14,148 nucleotides of DNA from JAFAZI01 sp035501255 (lineage in GTDB: Bacteria; Actinomycetota; Actinomycetes; JAFAQI01): positions 1-14,148 of the forward strand of contig DATJWM010000062.1 in NCBI GenBank assembly GCA_035501255.1, written 5' to 3'. Both the position numbers and the translations under genes were made by a program. The notes below the pieces were generated by a model. It was not told the origin of the DNA. It did no database searches and worked only from the letters and a program-made list of their open reading frames with translations. Shown one piece after another: positions 6,359 to 11,998 of the stretch (its first letter is position 1; each line of letters opens with the position of its first letter).

Positions 6359-6540
6359 GAGTCAACCTCTTCGACGGTAACGAGGTGCGCGACCGTGCGG
6401 ACCATGCCGCGGATCTCCGGACGGTCCTCCTGCACGACGACGTCGCGCATTCGCTTGAGCCCGAGAGAGCGCAGCGTCTCGCGCTGGCTGTGCGTGCCGC
6501 CGATCGGCGACCGCGTCTGAGTGATCTTCAGGCGGGACAT
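6355..6540 (-). CDS. rpmD: 50S ribosomal protein L30
   Basis: L30 is a small 50S protein contacting domains II and V of 23S rRNA. It is 61 aa, the normal bacterial length, beginning MSRLKITQTRSPIGG and including LRSLGLKRMRDVVVQED and IRGMVRTVAHLVTVEEV. The ATG shares one base with the rpsE stop (TGATG), and the open frame upstream of it is only an rpsE shadow. Its own ribosome-binding site is weak, so reinitiation by ribosomes leaving rpsE is likely. It ends in a 4 nt ATGA overlap with rplO. Confidence 0.97.
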   Translation of the reverse strand: MSRLKITQTRSPIGGTHSQRETLRSLGLKRMRDVVVQEDRPEIRGMVRTVAHLVTVEEVDS

Positions 6541-7145
6541 CACACGCTCGCAGTCTCGCGGGCACGCAGCATCGCCGCAGGGGCGACGTCCTCGATCGGC
6601 AGCCCGCGCCGGGCAGCGATCTCCTCCGGCCGGTGCAGGTCCTGGAGGGCGGCAACCGTCGCGTGCACGATGTTGATCGGGTTCGACGATCCGAGCGACT
6701 TCGACAGGACGTCGTGGATGCCGGCGCACTCGAGCACGGCTCGCACCGGCCCGCCGGCGATGACGCCGGTACCCGGCGAGGCCGGCTTGAGCAGGACAAC
6801 CCCTGCGGCCGCCTCGCCCTGCACCGGATGCGGAATCGTGCCCTGGATTCGGGGGACGGCGAAGAAGTGCTTCTTGGCCTCCTCGACCCCCTTCGCGATG
6901 GCGGCGGGGACCTCCTTGGCCTTCCCGTAGCCGACGCCGACCTGACCGTCGCCGTCGCCGACGACGACCAACGCGGTGAAGCTGAACCGCCGGCCGCCCT
7001 TGACGACCTTCGCCACCCGGTTGATCGCGACGACGCGCTCGAGGTAGGTCGACTGGGGCGCGCCGCGCTCGCCGCGGCCTCCCTCGCGACGGTCGCGCCG
7101 CTCACCGCCGCCGGCGCCGGTGCCGCGTCGTTGGGGTCCAGGCAT
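6540..7145 (-). CDS. rpsE: 30S ribosomal protein S5
   Basis: S5 helps maintain decoding accuracy and lines the mRNA entry channel; its N-terminal loop is the classic spectinomycin-resistance site. The 201 aa product has an actinobacterial Gly/Arg/Glu-rich N-terminal extension (residues 1-30), the S5 RNA-binding domain with VVKGGRRFSFTALVVVGDG at 47-65, GYGKAKEVPAAI, and the C-terminal domain with AGGPVRAVLECAGIHDVLSKS at 130-150. The loop at 47-56 looks wild type. The ATG at 7143-7145 (MPGPQRRG) has GGAAGG about 8 nt upstream; the frame is open further upstream, but that is shadow of rplR. The 26 nt gap from rplR is bridged by an 8-codon ORF. Confidence 0.97.
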   Translation of the reverse strand: MPGPQRRGTGAGGGERRDRREGGRGERGAPQSTYLERVVAINRVAKVVKGGRRFSFTALVVVGDGDGQVGVGYGKAKEVPAAIAKGVEEAKKHFFAVPRIQGTIPHPVQGEAAAGVVLLKPASPGTGVIAGGPVRAVLECAGIHDVLSKSLGSSNPINIVHATVAALQDLHRPEEIAARRGLPIEDVAPAAMLRARETASV

Positions 7146-7171
7146 CAGATCGTCCTTCCGGTGTACGTCAT
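7145..7171 (-). CDS. Micro-ORF bridging rplR and rpsE (putative, 8 aa)
   Basis: The ATG abuts the rplR stop (TAG-ATG) and the frame MTYTGRTI ends in a TGA that shares its last base with the rpsE start (TGATG). It contains the rpsE Shine-Dalgarno GGAAGG. Translation is unproven. With only 8 codons chance is a real possibility, but the geometry matches three other gaps in this cluster. Confidence 0.22.
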   Translation of the reverse strand: MTYTGRTI

Positions 7172-7543
7172 CTAAAACTCCAACCCGGCTTCGCGAGCCG
7201 CGTCCGCGAGGGCCGCGATCCGGCCGTGGTATCGGTGGCCGCCGCGATCGAAAACCACCTTGCCGATTCCGGCTCCGGTGGCCCGCTCCGCAACGAGGCG
7301 GCCGACCTTGGCCGCCTTGGCCTTCTTGTCGCCCTCGCCGGCGCGAATGTCGGCGTCGAGGGTCGAGGCCGAGACGAGCGTGCGACGCTCCGTGTCGTCG
7401 ACGACCTGAACGTAGATGTGGCGAGCGGATCGGGTGACGACGAGGCGCGGACGCGCCGGCGTCCCCGCCACCTTCTTGCGAACCCGAAGGTGGCGTCGTG
7501 CCCGGGCCACCCGCCGCGCGCCCGCGGTCTTCGGAGCGCTCAT
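7172..7543 (-). CDS. rplR: 50S ribosomal protein L18
   Basis: L18 binds 5S rRNA and with L5 anchors it in the central protuberance. It is 123 aa: a basic N-terminal arm (RRVARARRHLRVRKKVAGTPARPRL at about 10-34), then RSARHIYVQVVDD, the VGRLVAERA helix and the C-terminal VVFDRGGHRYHGRIAALADAAREAGLEF that is diagnostic of the family. The ATG at 7541-7543 is 2 nt after the rplF stop; the ribosome-binding site GGAAGG/GGGAAG lies within the lysine-rich 3' end of rplF. Confidence 0.98.
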   Translation of the reverse strand: MSAPKTAGARRVARARRHLRVRKKVAGTPARPRLVVTRSARHIYVQVVDDTERRTLVSASTLDADIRAGEGDKKAKAAKVGRLVAERATGAGIGKVVFDRGGHRYHGRIAALADAAREAGLEF

Positions 7544-7545
7544 GT

Positions 7546-8082
7546 CTACTTCCCTGCCTTTCCGGCCTTGCGGCGCACAACTTCGCCCGCGTAACGCACA
7601 CCCTTGCCCTTATACGGCTCGGGCTTGCGGATCTTGCGGATGTTCGCCGCGACCTCACCGACCTGCTGCTTGTCGATGCCGGAGACCACGAACCGGGTCG
7701 GCGCCTCGACCGCGAAGGAGATTCCCTCCGGGGCCTTGACGAGGACGGGGTGGCTGAATCCGAGCGCGAACTCCAGGTCACTGCCCTTGGCTTGCACGCG
7801 GTAGCCGGTGCCCACGATCTCGAGCGTCTTGGAGTAGCCGTCCGTGACGCCGGTCACCATGTTGGCGACGAGGGTGCGGGTCAGCCCGTGCCGGGCCTTG
7901 CTGTCCCGCTCGTCGTCCGGACGCGAAACGACGATCCGGCCGTCGGTCTGCTCGATGGTGATCGGCTCGACGACAGTGTGCGACAGCGTGCCCTTGGGGC
8001 CCTTCACCGTGACATCCCGACCGGTGATCGTGACCTCAACGCCGGAAGGAACGGGGATCGGCAGCCTGCCGATGCGACTCAT
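7546..8082 (-). CDS. rplF: 50S ribosomal protein L6
   Basis: L6 lies next to the sarcin-ricin loop, where translation factors dock. The 178 aa protein has the two tandem L6 domains: MSRIGRLPIPVPSGVEVTI at the start, VKGPKGTLSHTV, the interdomain HGLTRTLVANMVTGVTDGYSKTLEIVGTGYR region, and the C-terminal KIRKPEPYKGKGVRYAGEVVRRKAGKAGK signature. The ATG at 8080-8082 is preceded by GGGAGGAG at good spacing. The longer open frame upstream overlaps rpsH and is discarded. It lies 14 nt after rpsH. Confidence 0.98.
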   Translation of the reverse strand: MSRIGRLPIPVPSGVEVTITGRDVTVKGPKGTLSHTVVEPITIEQTDGRIVVSRPDDERDSKARHGLTRTLVANMVTGVTDGYSKTLEIVGTGYRVQAKGSDLEFALGFSHPVLVKAPEGISFAVEAPTRFVVSGIDKQQVGEVAANIRKIRKPEPYKGKGVRYAGEVVRRKAGKAGK

Positions 8083-8096
8083 CGTGGCTCCTCCCG

Positions 8097-8516
8097 TCAC
8101 CACACGTAGGCGAGGACTTCCCCGCCTACTCGCTGCTTGGAACACTGCCGGTCGGTGCGCAGGCCGGCGGACGTCGAGATGATCGCGACGCCGAGACCGC
8201 CGAGCACCTTCGGAAGGCTGGAGGCCTTCGCATACACCCGTAGGCCGGGCTTGCTCACCCGGCGGACGCCGGCGATCGAGCGCTCACGGTTCGGGCCGTA
8301 CTTCAAGGTGAGGGTCAGCACCTTGCCGGGGCTGCCGTGCTTGGCGTCCGCGGCCGGTTCCTCGACCGACCAGCCCGAGATGTAGCCCTCCTGCTGGAGG
8401 ATCTCGGCGATGTGCACCTTCAGCACCGAGTGCGGCATCGCCACGGTGTCGTGGTACGCCGAGTTCGCGTTGCGCAGACGGGTCAGCATGTCTGCGATCG
8501 GGTCCGTCATGGTCAT
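8097..8516 (-). CDS. rpsH: 30S ribosomal protein S8
   Basis: S8 organises the central domain of 16S rRNA; in E. coli it also represses the spc operon by binding mRNA near rplE. It is 139 aa, slightly long: MTMTDPIADMLTRLRNANSAYHD at the start and the usual ends SKPGLRVYAK, LPKVLGGLGVAIISTS and GGEVLAYVW. A short Ala/Asp/Gly-rich insertion at about 52-65 accounts for the extra residues. The first of two ATGs (8514-8516) is chosen because GGAAGGA is 9 nt upstream. The 90 nt gap after rpsN carries a 27-codon micro-ORF ending in ATGA at this start. Confidence 0.98.
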   Translation of the reverse strand: MTMTDPIADMLTRLRNANSAYHDTVAMPHSVLKVHIAEILQQEGYISGWSVEEPAADAKHGSPGKVLTLTLKYGPNRERSIAGVRRVSKPGLRVYAKASSLPKVLGGLGVAIISTSAGLRTDRQCSKQRVGGEVLAYVW

Positions 8517-8596
8517 GCGGTCAGTTCCTTCCCGCCGCGGTTCCCCACTACGGGGCCTGCGACGAAGTGATGCGCCAGCGGGAGCACAGCGTTCAT
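8513..8596 (-). CDS. Micro-ORF bridging rpsN and rpsH (putative, 27 aa)
   Basis: An ATG 10 nt after the rpsN stop, with AGGGG 7 nt upstream, opens 27 codons (MNAVLPLAHHFVAGPV... to ...GGKELTA). They end in TGA overlapping the rpsH start by 4 nt (ATGA). It is the longest of the bridging frames and the one with the best ribosome-binding site of its own. No family is recognised. The coupling function is inferred from geometry only. Confidence 0.3.
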   Translation of the reverse strand: MNAVLPLAHHFVAGPVVGNRGGKELTA

Positions 8597-8606
8597 TTGC
8601 GAACCC

Positions 8607-8792
8607 CTACCAGGAGCTCTTCGTAATACCGGGGAGTTCGCCTGCGTGGGCCATCTCCCGGAGGCAGATCCGGCACAGGCCGAACGCGCGGTAGACCGCC
8701 CGCGAGCGGCCGCAACGCGAACAACGGGTGTAGCCGCGAACGGCGTACTTGGGCTTGCGGGCCGCCTTCGCGATCCAGGCCTTGGTCGCCAT
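8607..8792 (-). CDS. rpsN: 30S ribosomal protein S14, zinc-binding (type Z)
   Basis: S14 completes the 30S head beside S3 and S10. This is the short 61 aa zinc form with C24-X2-C27 and C40-X2-C43 (RCSRCGRS and GLCRICLRE) and the conserved end HAGELPGITKSSW. The ATG is 1 nt after the rplE stop, with GGAGG at the end of rplE serving as ribosome-binding site. The longer open frame upstream is an rplE shadow. Many actinobacteria also carry a cysteine-free 101 aa S14 paralogue induced under zinc limitation; it is not in this window. In short annotations it may be named rpsZ. Confidence 0.98.
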   Translation of the reverse strand: MATKAWIAKAARKPKYAVRGYTRCSRCGRSRAVYRAFGLCRICLREMAHAGELPGITKSSW

Positions 8793-8793
8793 C

Positions 8794-9363
8794 TCACGCC
8801 TCCTTGAACGGGAAACCGAGAGCGCGCAGCAGTGCGCGTCCCTCATCGTCGGACTTCGCACTCGTCACCAAGGTGATGTCCATGCCGCGGACCCGGTCGA
8901 TCGAGTCGGGGTCGATCTCGTGGAACATCGACTGCTCGTTGAGGCCGAAGGTGTAGTTGCCGTTGCCGTCGAGCTTGCGACCGTCGAGCCCGCGAAAGTC
9001 CCTGATCCGGGGCAACGCAATCGAGAGCAGGCGATCGACGAACTCCCACATGCGGTCACCGCGCAACGTAACGTGCGCTCCGATCGGCATGCCCTCACGG
9101 AGCTTGAACTGGGCGATCGACAGCCGTGCGCGCGCGATCGCTGGGCGCTGGCCGGTGATCGACGTGAGATCACGGACGGCACCTTCGATCAACTTGCCGT
9201 CGCGGGCGGCGTCGCCGACGCCCATGTTGACCTTGACCTTCACCAACGTCGGGACCTGCATGACGTTGGAGTAGCCGAACTGCTCCCGAAGCGCAGGCGC
9301 GATCTCCTCGCGGTAGCGCGCCTTGAGCCGGGGAATCGCCGGCGCGTGCGTTGTCGCTGTCAT
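8794..9363 (-). CDS. rplE: 50S ribosomal protein L5
   Basis: L5 binds 5S rRNA and touches P-site tRNA and S13 across the intersubunit bridge. It is 189 aa: a short N-terminal extension (MTATTHAPAIP), then RLKARYREEIAPALREQFGYSNVMQVP, KVKVNMGVGDA, TGQRPAIARARLSIAQFKLREGMPIGAHVTLRG, and the C-terminal DRVRGMDITLVTSAKSDDEGRALLRALGFPF. The ATG at 9361-9363 is chosen because AGGAG lies just upstream, overlapping the rplX stop; the remaining upstream frame is an rplX shadow. The gap to rplX is 10 nt. Confidence 0.98.
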   Translation of the reverse strand: MTATTHAPAIPRLKARYREEIAPALREQFGYSNVMQVPTLVKVKVNMGVGDAARDGKLIEGAVRDLTSITGQRPAIARARLSIAQFKLREGMPIGAHVTLRGDRMWEFVDRLLSIALPRIRDFRGLDGRKLDGNGNYTFGLNEQSMFHEIDPDSIDRVRGMDITLVTSAKSDDEGRALLRALGFPFKEA

Positions 9364-9373
9364 CTCGATGCTC

Positions 9374-9697
9374 CTAGAGGTCCTGGTCGCACTTGCGGCA
9401 GACCCGGACGTTGCGACCGTCGTCGCGGCGGTGGCCGACCCGAGTCGGCTTGCCGCAGTGCGGGCAGACCACCTGGACGTTGCTGGCGTGGATAGCCGCC
9501 TCCTGGTGGACGATGCCGCCTTCCTGGGCACCACGGCTCGTGGTCTCGACCTTGGTGTGCTTCTTGACCCGGTTCACGCCCTCGACGAGGACCCGGTCGG
9601 TAGTGGGCGACGTCAGCAGCACCTTGCCGCGCGCGCCCCGGTCCTTCCCGGACAGCACGACGACGGTGTCACCCTTCTTCACGAACAGACCGGCCAT
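9374..9697 (-). CDS. rplX: 50S ribosomal protein L24, zinc-ribbon form
   Basis: L24 is an assembly-initiator protein binding domain I of 23S rRNA near the tunnel exit. It is 107 aa with an N-terminal KOW motif (FVKKGDTVVVLSGKDRGARGKV, about 5-26), VEGVNRVKKHTK at 39-50 and GGIVHQEAAIHASNV. The C-terminal part carries C78-X2-C81 and C100-X2-C103, an apparent zinc ribbon. Streptomyces and Mycobacterium L24 as I recall them lack these cysteines, while many other bacteria have them. The ATG is 3 nt after the rplN stop with GGAGGTG at the end of rplN. Confidence 0.97.
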   Translation of the reverse strand: MAGLFVKKGDTVVVLSGKDRGARGKVLLTSPTTDRVLVEGVNRVKKHTKVETTSRGAQEGGIVHQEAAIHASNVQVVCPHCGKPTRVGHRRDDGRNVRVCRKCDQDL

Positions 9698-9700
9698 GGC

Positions 9701-10069
9701 CTACAACACCTCCGGCGCAAGCGAGATGATCCGCATGAACCGCTTCTCGCGAAGCTCGCGGCCAACCGGGCCGAAGATGCGCGTCCCGCGAGGGTCGCCA
9801 CCGTCCCGGATCAGTACCGCAGCGTTCTCATCGAACTTGATGTACGAGCCGTCCGCGCGGCGCCGGCTCTTCGTCGTACGCACGACGACCGCCTTGACGA
9901 CGTCACCCTTCTTGACCCCGGCACCGGGCAGGGCGTCCTTGACCGTACCGACGATGATGTCGCCGATCCCGGCATAGCGACGCCCGGAACCGCCGAGAAC
10001 CCGGATGCAGAGGATCTCCTTCGCACCCGTGTTGTCGGCGACCCGCAACCGCGACTCCTGCTGAATCAC
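9701..10069 (-). CDS. rplN: 50S ribosomal protein L14
   Basis: L14 sits on the subunit interface, forms bridges to 16S rRNA and is the docking site for the silencing factor RsfS. It is 122 aa, the standard length: MIQQESRLRVADNTGAKEI, CIRVLGGSGRRYAGIGDIIV, KKGDVVKAVVVRTTKSRRR, and the end REKRFMRIISLAPEVL. The start is GTG at 10067-10069, matching the universal MIQ N-terminus, with AAGGTGA about 5 nt upstream. It opens the spc part of the cluster; there is no obvious promoter in the 49 nt gap after rpsQ, so it is probably co-transcribed with the S10 genes. The gap is bridged by a 17-codon ORF. Confidence 0.98.
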   Translation of the reverse strand: MIQQESRLRVADNTGAKEILCIRVLGGSGRRYAGIGDIIVGTVKDALPGAGVKKGDVVKAVVVRTTKSRRRADGSYIKFDENAAVLIRDGGDPRGTRIFGPVGRELREKRFMRIISLAPEVL

Positions 10070-10119
10070 TGGGTCACCTTCACTGCTGGTCTGCCTTCAT
10101 TGCTTGGGTCCGCCGTCAT
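10066..10119 (-). CDS. Micro-ORF bridging rpsQ and rplN (putative, 17 aa)
   Basis: The ATG shares a base with the rpsQ stop (TAATG), and the TGA overlaps the rplN start by 4 nt (GTGA). The 17 codons read MTADPSNEGRPAVKVTQ and fill the whole 49 nt gap. GAGAAGG near the end of rpsQ lies about 7 nt upstream. No family is recognised. A relay of ribosomes from the S10 to the spc part is an inference from geometry. Confidence 0.3.
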   Translation of the reverse strand: MTADPSNEGRPAVKVTQ

Positions 10120-10412
10120 TACTTGGCCTTCTCGAGGATCTGGACGACCCGCCAGCGCTTGGTGGCCGACAGCGGTCGCGTCTCCATGAGCAGCACGCGG
10201 TCGCCGACGCCGACCTGGCCCGCCTCGTCGTGCGCCTTGACCTTCTTGGTCCGGCGGATCGTCTTTCCGTAGCGGGGGTGCAGGACGCGGTCTTCGACCT
10301 CGACCGTCACGGTCTTGTCCATCTTGTCGCTGACCACGTAGCCCTCGCGGGTCTTGCGGAATCCCCGGGACTCCGTGGTCGGCGCGTCAGCCGAGCTAGC
10401 CGTCTTCGTCAT
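10119..10412 (-). CDS. rpsQ: 30S ribosomal protein S17
   Basis: S17 is an early-binding 30S protein contacting the 5' domain of 16S rRNA. It is 97 aa with a short acidic/Ala-rich N-terminal extension, then RGFRKTREGYVVSDKMDKTVTV, the OB-fold with HPRYGKTIRRTKKVKAHDE, and the conserved end METRPLSATKRWRVVQILEKAK. The ATG at 10410-10412 is preferred because GAGTGAGGA lies directly upstream, across the rpmC stop. An in-frame GTG at 10431-10433 has no good ribosome-binding site and would overlap rpmC. The gene starts 7 nt after rpmC. Confidence 0.96.
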   Translation of the reverse strand: MTKTASSADAPTTESRGFRKTREGYVVSDKMDKTVTVEVEDRVLHPRYGKTIRRTKKVKAHDEAGQVGVGDRVLLMETRPLSATKRWRVVQILEKAK

Positions 10413-10419
10413 CGTGTCC

Positions 10420-10653
10420 TCACTCACTGCCACTGGTCGGGGCCGCGGTCAGGCCGAGTTCGCGCTCGCGCATCACGGTGTAGATCCGGGCGATGTCGTG
10501 GCGCACCGTCCGAAGGCGCTTGTTGTTGTCCAGCTGTCCGGTCGCGGACTGGAAGCGGAGGTTGAACAGCTCCTCCTTGGACTCCTTGAGCTTGGTGATC
10601 AGCTCGTCGTCCTCGAGGCCGCGCAGCTCCAGCGCTGGTGTTCCGGCTGCCAT
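10420..10653 (-). CDS. rpmC: 50S ribosomal protein L29
   Basis: L29 lies at the polypeptide exit next to L23, the docking area for trigger factor and SRP. It is 77 aa: a two-helix protein with LRGLEDDELITKLKESKEELFNLRFQSATGQLDN at about 10-43 and RTVRHDIARIYTVMRERELG at 48-67. The core matches the family; the last 10 residues (LTAAPTSGSE) are a short variable tail. The ATG shares one base with the rplP stop (TGATG), so translation is likely coupled. Confidence 0.97.
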   Translation of the reverse strand: MAAGTPALELRGLEDDELITKLKESKEELFNLRFQSATGQLDNNKRLRTVRHDIARIYTVMRERELGLTAAPTSGSE

Positions 10654-11072
10654 CAGCTCTCACCCACTTCGCGTGTGACGATCCGGCACTTCATCGGCAG
10701 CTTGTGAATCGCTCGGGTCAGCGCCTCGCGAGCCGTCGCCTCGTTCGGGTAGGACAGCTCGAACATCACCCGACCCGGCTTGACGTTCGCGATCCACCAC
10801 TCAGGCGAACCCTTTCCGGACCCCATCCGCGTCTCGGCCGGCTTTTTCGTCAGCGGGCGATCCGGGTAGATGTTGATCCAGACCTTGCCGCCTCGCCGGA
10901 TGTGGCGCGTGATGGCGATACGCGCGGACTCGATCTGGCGGTTGGTGACGTAGGCCGGTTCGAGGGCTTGAATGCCGTATTCCCCGAACGTCACCCTCGT
11001 GCCGCCCTTGGCGGCACCAGAGCGGCCGGGGTGATGCTGCTTGCGATGCTTGACCCGCCGCGGGATCAACAT
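10653..11072 (-). CDS. rplP: 50S ribosomal protein L16
   Basis: L16 supports A-site tRNA and shapes the peptidyl-transferase centre late in 50S assembly. It is 139 aa: MLIPRRVKHRKQHHPGRSG, GGTRVTFGEYGIQALEPAYVTNRQIE, RGGKVWINIYPDRPLTKKPAETRMGSGKGSPEWWIA at about 60-95, then GRVMFELSYPNEATAREALTRAIHKLP. It is highly conserved throughout with no insertions. The ATG is 2 nt after the rpsC stop with GGAAGGGG in the rpsC 3' end. Confidence 0.98.
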   Translation of the reverse strand: MLIPRRVKHRKQHHPGRSGAAKGGTRVTFGEYGIQALEPAYVTNRQIESARIAITRHIRRGGKVWINIYPDRPLTKKPAETRMGSGKGSPEWWIANVKPGRVMFELSYPNEATAREALTRAIHKLPMKCRIVTREVGES

Positions 11073-11074
11073 GA

Positions 11075-11998
11075 CTAGGCCCCTTCCGGCTCGGTCGGCG
11101 TGTCGACCGCAGGCGTCTCGACCGCAGGCGTCTCGACCGCGGGGGTCTCAGCGACCGGCGCGGAGTCGGCTGGGGTGTCGACCGGGGCCTCGGGCACGCT
11201 CGCGTCGGCAACCGTCGCCGGGTCGGCCGGGGCCTGGTCCGCCGGGCCGGTAGCGGCGGCGGGGCCACCGTTCACGGCCGCGCTCGCGGCGGTCGACGGA
11301 CGGTCACGGCGGGGGCGGCGGTTGCGCTGGTCGCGGGCGCGCAGCGCGGCGGCGGCGGCCTGCTCCTCCCGCGTGAGGACCTCGTCCCCGGTGTAGATCC
11401 ACACCTTCACACCGATCCGACCGAAGGTGGTGCGCGCCTCGTAGAAGCCGAAGTCGATGTTCGCGCGCAGCGTGTGCAGCGGCACCCGACCTTCACGGTA
11501 GAACTCCGAGCGGCTCATCTCGGCGCCGCCGAGGCGACCACCGCACTGCACCCGGATGCCCTTGGCTCCGCCCTTCATCGCGGACTGCATCGCCTTGCGC
11601 ATCGCCCGCCGGAAGCTGACCCGGCTGGACAGCTGCTCGGCGACGCCCTGCGCAACAAGCTGAGCGTCGATCTCGGGGTTCTTGACCTCGAGGATGTTGA
11701 GGTTGACGTGTTTGTTCGTGAGCTTCTCGAGGTCGCCACGGATCCGATCGGCCTCGGCGCCCCGCCGGCCGATGACGATCCCGGGCCGGGCGGTGTGGAT
11801 GTCGACGTTGACCCGCTCGCGGGTGCGTTCGATCTCGACTCGGCTGATGCCGGCCCGCTCCATCCCCTTCGTCAGCAGGCGGCGGATCTCGACGTCCTCC
11901 TTGACGTAGTCGCGGTAGAGCTTGTCGGCGTACCACCGGCTCTTGTGCCGCGCGGTGATCCCGAGCCGGAACCCGTTCGGGTTTACCTTCTGCCCCAT
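11075..11998 (-). CDS. rpsC: 30S ribosomal protein S3 with long acidic repeat tail
   Basis: S3 is a head protein at the mRNA entry that helps unwind mRNA with S4 and S5. The 307 aa product has MGQKVNPNGFRLGIT at the start, the KH type II domain with IVIGRRG at 74-80, and the C-terminal S3 domain ending around GRIGVKVWIYTGDEVLTREE at 193-212. A roughly 95-residue tail follows: an arginine-rich segment (RARDQRNRRPRRDRP, 220-234), then an Ala/Pro/Asp/Glu-rich stretch with PAVET repeats to the end. The core is canonical, while the tail is longer than in E. coli S3 (233 aa). The ATG shares a base with the rplV stop (TGATG), with AGGAAGG upstream. Confidence 0.98.
   Translation of the reverse strand: MGQKVNPNGFRLGITARHKSRWYADKLYRDYVKEDVEIRRLLTKGMERAGISRVEIERTRERVNVDIHTARPGIVIGRRGAEADRIRGDLEKLTNKHVNLNILEVKNPEIDAQLVAQGVAEQLSSRVSFRRAMRKAMQSAMKGGAKGIRVQCGGRLGGAEMSRSEFYREGRVPLHTLRANIDFGFYEARTTFGRIGVKVWIYTGDEVLTREEQAAAAALRARDQRNRRPRRDRPSTAASAAVNGGPAAATGPADQAPADPATVADASVPEAPVDTPADSAPVAETPAVETPAVETPAVDTPTEPEGA
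11103..11147 (-). repeat. Three 15-bp tandem repeats in the rpsC tail
   Basis: On the plus strand the 15 bp unit TCGACCGCAGGCGTC occurs at 11103-11117 and 11118-11132, and a third copy with two substitutions is at 11133-11147. Each encodes five residues of the S3 tail (a Pro-Ala-Val-Glu/Asp-Thr period). The near-identity at DNA level suggests recent slippage expansion. Confidence 0.9.

Noticed and set aside
10413..10433. Upstream GTG start for rpsQ
   Set aside because: It lies inside rpmC without a good ribosome-binding site; the ATG at 10412 has one and gives a normal S17.
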